Source: Firm-04 sp045642925
GTDB lineage: Bacteria; Bacillota; Clostridia; Oscillospirales; Ruminococcaceae
DNA: 64,000 nucleotides
Direction: 5' to 3'
NCBI GenBank assembly: GCA_045642925.1
Contig: JAZUJW010000013.1
Location: 5,513 to 69,512 of the forward strand
Shown here: piece after piece, positions 61,038 through 64,000 of the stretch
Position numbering within the stretch: position 1 is the first letter of the stretch
How the letters are laid out: the number at the start of each line of letters is the position of its first letter
Notes under the pieces: generated by a model
What the model was told of the DNA's origin: nothing
Seen by the model: only the letters and a program-made list of their open reading frames with translations
Databases searched by the model: none
Translations under genes and position numbers: made by a program

Positions 61038-61478
61038 TCAGCGCGGCTTCTTCTGATGGTAACTTGCAAAGTCAAACTTCACCAGACTGTTAATGAACAT
61101 CAGCATATCACTCGTCGTGATAATTAACTCCGCTGCCGTCTCTTCATCCATCTGCAAAAGAAAGTCAGCAGGATAACGCGCTTCAATGTAAAATTGGTTC
61201 ATCTTCGTCGTCGCAGGCAGCCATTTCACAAAATGTTGGTCATCCTGCATCGCCTGCTTGCAAAGCCATGGCAGGTTGTGCCCATCATATAAATGATGCC
61301 GCTTCCATAACAAATATCCCTTTATCGCCTTTTCAATGCACTGCTGACAATGAAACGCTACCTGATTATAACAGTGCGCATCCTCCAACAGTACCTTCGC
61401 ACAACGCAGGTCTATCGCTGCATAATACAGCCAATCAAAATATCGTCGGCTGTCGCCGTCACGGTATCCTCTAGCCAT
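61038..61478 (-). CDS. HEPN domain protein (HEPN-MNT pair)
   Basis: A 146-residue helical protein with the HEPN pattern of COG1895: YYAAIDLRCAKVLLEDAH, AFHCQQCIEKAIKGYLLW, and RHHLYDGHNLPWLCKQA. The last contains Arg60-x6-His67, which fits the R-x4-6-H motif of HEPN ribonucleases. HEPN proteins paired with MNT nucleotidyltransferases act as toxin-antitoxin modules, the HEPN part being the RNase toxin. The ATG at 61478 follows GGGAGGTG and overlaps the MNT-like gene by 8 bp. Both are the last genes of an operon with the fumarate hydratase alpha gene. Confidence 0.75.
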   Translation of the reverse strand: MARGYRDGDSRRYFDWLYYAAIDLRCAKVLLEDAHCYNQVAFHCQQCIEKAIKGYLLWKRHHLYDGHNLPWLCKQAMQDDQHFVKWLPATTKMNQFYIEARYPADFLLQMDEETAAELIITTSDMLMFINSLVKFDFASYHQKKPR

Positions 61479-61779
61479 ACAGCACCTCCCCTGTCTGCGC
61501 AATTGACCACGCAAAAGTCCGCGAATCTTCTGAGAGCGTTTTCCATTCTGTTTCTTTATAGACAACCAAATCATACGGGCATTCGCAGTCAACCGCCGTA
61601 TATAGAAAGCACTCCAATTCTGATACGTTCGCCGTGTCATCACCAACAATCAGCGCCAGCTTGAAACTCCGCAGTGCGCCTGTCTGATGATTACTCTTGT
61701 GGCTGATGAGATAAATCTTCTTTGGCTTTCCAAGTGCCGCGATTTCATTCGCAGCCGTGCGGATTTCAGGAAAATTCAT
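61471..61779 (-). CDS. degenerate MNT-type nucleotidyltransferase-like protein
   Basis: A 102-residue protein paired with the HEPN gene. Its layout, KKIYLIS, then a loop, then FKLALIVGD, and a later acidic CPYDLVVY, follows a minimal nucleotidyltransferase fold. However, the catalytic G-S-x-A-R-G and D-x-D residues are replaced (ISHKSNH, KLALIVGD), so AMP transfer seems unlikely. In active modules MNT neutralises the toxin by adding AMP to HEPN; here only binding could remain. The assignment leans on the pairing with HEPN. AAAGGAG precedes the ATG, 21 bp after the fumarate hydratase stop. Confidence 0.55.
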   Translation of the reverse strand: MNFPEIRTAANEIAALGKPKKIYLISHKSNHQTGALRSFKLALIVGDDTANVSELECFLYTAVDCECPYDLVVYKETEWKTLSEDSRTFAWSIAQTGEVLYG

Positions 61780-61800
61780 GATTGATTCGCTCCTTTCAGC

Positions 61801-62643
61801 TTACAATACCGCGCTTGCATGACGTGTCACATGACAGCCGACATTCACCGCAATCGGCAATCCTGCAATATGCGTCGGCGCTTGTTCAATGTTGACAGCC
61901 AGCGCCGTGACCGTTCCGCCGAATCCCTGCGGGCCAATGCCAAGTCGGTTGACTGCCGTCAGCATTTTTTCTTCCAGTGCTGCATAACGCGGGGTTTCAT
62001 TGCGCAGTGCAACATCTCTGCAAAGTGCTTTCTTCGCAAGATATGCACACAGCTCAAAGTCACCGCCGATGCCGACTCCGACTACGATCGGCGGACATGG
62101 ATTGCTTCCTGCCTTCCGAATCGTATCTGTCACAAATCCGACCAAATCTTCCTCTGTGGCAGCAGGCGTAAACATCCGCAGTGCGCTCATGTTCTCACTG
62201 CCAAAGCCCTTCGGACAGACATCAATGGCGATCTGGTCGCCTGAGACAATGTCCAGATGCAGGACAGCAGGGGTATTATTGCCCGTGTTGACGCGCTCCA
62301 AGGGGTCGCCGACCACGGAACAGCGCAGGTAGCCGTCCAGATATCCTGCCGCGACACCGCGGTTGACTGCTTCACGCAAGTCACCGCCAACCAAATGCAC
62401 ATCCTGACCGATGCGCATGAAAATGACTGCCATACCCGTATCCTGACAAATCGGCAGTCCGGTTTCCCGTGCCGCATCCAGATTGGCACAGAGGTCATCG
62501 AACACACTTTTTCCGGCGGCAGATCGTTCCTTGTCTTTGCCGCAGCGAATGCAGTCCTCCAGCGACTTCGGCAGAACGGCATTTGCCTGCATACAAAGTT
62601 CGCGTACCTTTGCAGTAATCGTATCTACATGAATTTCGCGCAT
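61801..62643 (-). CDS. class I fumarate hydratase / tartrate dehydratase, alpha subunit
   Basis: A 280-residue iron-sulfur hydro-lyase alpha subunit. The three cluster-ligand cysteines are visible in ICQDTGMAVIF, SNPCPPIVVG and NVGCHVTRHA, and GIGPQGFGGTVTALAV is the family's substrate-site block. With a beta subunit it would convert fumarate to malate (or tartrate to oxaloacetate) using a 4Fe-4S cluster. No beta subunit gene is adjacent, although these two normally sit together; downstream are the MNT- and HEPN-like genes instead. GGAGCTG precedes the ATG. It follows the amidohydrolase gene by 15 bp. Confidence 0.88.
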   Translation of the reverse strand: MREIHVDTITAKVRELCMQANAVLPKSLEDCIRCGKDKERSAAGKSVFDDLCANLDAARETGLPICQDTGMAVIFMRIGQDVHLVGGDLREAVNRGVAAGYLDGYLRCSVVGDPLERVNTGNNTPAVLHLDIVSGDQIAIDVCPKGFGSENMSALRMFTPAATEEDLVGFVTDTIRKAGSNPCPPIVVGVGIGGDFELCAYLAKKALCRDVALRNETPRYAALEEKMLTAVNRLGIGPQGFGGTVTALAVNIEQAPTHIAGLPIAVNVGCHVTRHASAVL

Positions 62644-62658
62644 GATTTCAGCTCCTTG

Positions 62659-63810
62659 TTATTTCAGTATGTTTCCATTTATCATCACCCACTGCGGCAT
62701 TGCTTCGAGTGCCAGCGGGTTTACATTCGGTGCATAAAGCTGCAAATCGGCATCGAGTCCGACTTGCAGACGACCGACACGGTCTGCGATACCTGCGATA
62801 TCGGCGGCATTGGCAGTCATGGCAAGCAGGGCATTTTCCTGCGAAAGACCGCCGTTTTTGGCGACAATGCCGGATGCGGGCAGATATTCGATGGGGACTT
62901 CGGGGTGGTCGGTGCAGATGGCGAGCGTGACACCTTTTTCCTGCATTTTTGCGGCGTTTTCGATGCACATACCGCGCAGTTCGGGTTTACAGCGTGTACC
63001 CATCAGCGGGCCGACGATGGCGGGGATTTTATGTTTTGCGAGGGTATCCGCAATGAGATAGCCTTCGGTTGCATGGACGAGCACGAGCCGCAGGGAGAAT
63101 TCTTTTGCGATGCGGAGAGCGGTTGCGATATCGTCTGCGCGGTGGCAGTGGAAGAAGGCGATTTGTTCTTTGCGGAGAATGGGCAGGAGAGCCTCACATT
63201 TCATATCGAGTTCGGGCGGAGTGAGGTCGCTGTCTTTCTGAGCGGCTTCCAGGTCTTCCTGATAGCGTATGGCTTTCTGAAAGCCTTCGCGGATGATGGC
63301 GGCGGTTGCCATGCGGGTGACGGGTGTTTCGTCGCGGTGTTCGTAGACGACTTTGGGATTTTCGCCGAGAGCGAATTTGACACCGACGGTACGAATTGCC
63401 ATATCATCGACGATAGAGCCGATGGTTTTGAGGGCGAGGATAGAGCCACCGCAGGGGTTAGCGCTGCCGGGGGAGGCGAGGATGGTAGTGATGCCGCGTT
63501 TTTGGGCATCTTTGAAGCAGGAATCGAACGGATTGATGGCATCAATTGCGCGAAGATGGGGCAAGAAGGGATCGGTGGCTTCGTTGCAGTCATCGCCTTC
63601 GAAGTCCATGCCGTCCTCGATGATACCGAGGTGGGTGTGGGTGTCGATGAAGCCGGGGAGGAGGGTACCGCCGCGTGCGTCGATATCTTCGGGAGTTGAG
63701 GTGCAGGGGCCTTCGCCGATGGCAGTAATTTTGCCATTCTGGACATCGAGCCAGCCGAGGGAAGGGGCAGAGCCGTCCATTCGCAAGAGATTGGCGTGAT
63801 AAATTCGCAT
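62659..63810 (-). CDS. amidohydrolase, imidazolonepropionase-like (COG1228)
   Basis: A 383-residue metal-dependent amidohydrolase. The N-terminal beta strand region ends in GTLLPGFIDTHTHLG with the HxH metal motif. Later ligands are likely in IAFFHCHRADDI and LVLVHATEGYL, and the catalytic Asp in LAICTDHPEVP. A C-terminal GLDADLQLY block closes the small beta sandwich. This layout is that of COG1228 enzymes (imidazolonepropionase, isoaspartyl dipeptidase-like, prolidase-like); the substrate is unassigned. The ATG at 63810 is chosen because homology begins at MRIYHAN and AAAGGA lies upstream. It heads the operon with the fumarate hydratase alpha gene. Local codon use is more GC-rich than the rest of the window. 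Confidence 0.85.
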   Translation of the reverse strand: MRIYHANLLRMDGSAPSLGWLDVQNGKITAIGEGPCTSTPEDIDARGGTLLPGFIDTHTHLGIIEDGMDFEGDDCNEATDPFLPHLRAIDAINPFDSCFKDAQKRGITTILASPGSANPCGGSILALKTIGSIVDDMAIRTVGVKFALGENPKVVYEHRDETPVTRMATAAIIREGFQKAIRYQEDLEAAQKDSDLTPPELDMKCEALLPILRKEQIAFFHCHRADDIATALRIAKEFSLRLVLVHATEGYLIADTLAKHKIPAIVGPLMGTRCKPELRGMCIENAAKMQEKGVTLAICTDHPEVPIEYLPASGIVAKNGGLSQENALLAMTANAADIAGIADRVGRLQVGLDADLQLYAPNVNPLALEAMPQWVMINGNILK

Positions 63811-63840
63811 ATCCGTATCGCATCCTTTCGTGATATAGAT

Positions 63841-63869
63841 ATTATAGCACAAAAGGAACAAAAAGGCAA
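63841..63869 (-). promoter_or_regulatory. sigma-A promoter for the amidohydrolase operon
   Basis: Minus strand TTGCCT (63869-63864) and TATAAT (63846-63841), spacer 17 bp, about 30 bp before the ATG. Confidence 0.7.
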
Positions 63870-63896
63870 GTATGAAAACGCAGGAAAGGCGAAAGT

Positions 63897-64000
63897 ATCT
63901 CCGTAACGATCCGGCTATGCACGCGAAGCGAGAATAAAGTTTTACTCGATTTTTTTCAAAAAAACGCAGAGACCAGGGGCAGCGCCCCTGGTCTCTGCCA
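63897..64000. repeat. third copy of the R repeat family, cut by the window edge
   Basis: It opens with CTCCGTAACGATCCGGCTAT, then GCACGCGAAGCGAG and TCGATTTTTTTCAAAAAA, the same words as the left half of R-A and, inverted, the right end of R-B. A CAGGGGCAGCGCCCCTG palindrome follows at 63975-63991. The element continues beyond the window. Confidence 0.7.

Overview
This window comes from a moderate-GC Firmicute, most likely a cellulolytic Ruminococcus (R. flavefaciens / R. champanellensis type). The strongest pointer is a secreted CBM22-GH10-CBM22-dockerin-GH43-CBM6 xylanase with an internal dockerin. A CotH-kinase lipoprotein, a minimal SufC/SufB pair, a class I fumarate hydratase alpha subunit and consensus sigma-A promoters with 17-bp spacers fit the same group. 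The species is inferred from gene content only.

Layout. 0-5.6 kb: the end of a probable trmK, then a Nif3-like protein, a zinc phospholipase C-like protein, an SplB-type radical SAM protein, a miniature inverted-repeat element, a sigma-K homologue that keeps its pro-sequence, and an M3-like lipoprotein peptidase. 5.6-11.4 kb (minus strand): a 1079-residue PAS/histidine-kinase-like protein that appears to lack both phospho-acceptor residues, a HAD phosphatase, a YtqA-type radical SAM protein and a GDSL lipoprotein. 11.6-19.2 kb: a GT-C-like membrane protein, a PhoB/PhoR-like pair whose kinase has no membrane segment, a Na/Pi cotransporter with a PhoU tail, and a short DXS-like enzyme. A CHAP/PG-binding hydrolase follows on the minus strand.

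20.1-31.2 kb holds the most notable cassette. Behind a perfect sigma-A promoter lie, tightly packed, a MoxR-type AAA ATPase, a DUF5682 protein, a VWA protein, a SWIM zinc-finger protein and a giant DUF4132 protein, trailed by a GNAT acetyltransferase and an AlkZ-related-looking protein. The five core genes match, part for part, the uncharacterised E. coli yehI/yehL/yehM/yehP/yehQ set, as far as I can recall that locus. I infer a multi-protein NTP-dependent chaperone, remodelling or conflict machine.

31.3-46.4 kb: a Pro-rich polytopic membrane protein, a PnuC-like transporter, two lipoproteins (one CotH kinase), a GT-C/GT2 pair for lipid-linked sugar transfer, a copper ATPase carrying a C-terminal CopZ-like domain that has its own internal ribosome-binding site, and the classical rpsO-pnp pair. 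46.7-55 kb: a TetR regulator, an acyltransferase, PepF, a second miniature element and the xylanase. 55-64 kb: a palindromic repeat family, a PrsA-like foldase, a small-membrane-protein/radical-SAM operon, sufC-sufB, and a minus-strand operon of amidohydrolase, fumarate hydratase alpha, degenerate MNT and HEPN. I saw no rRNA, tRNA, CRISPR array, transposase or prophage genes.
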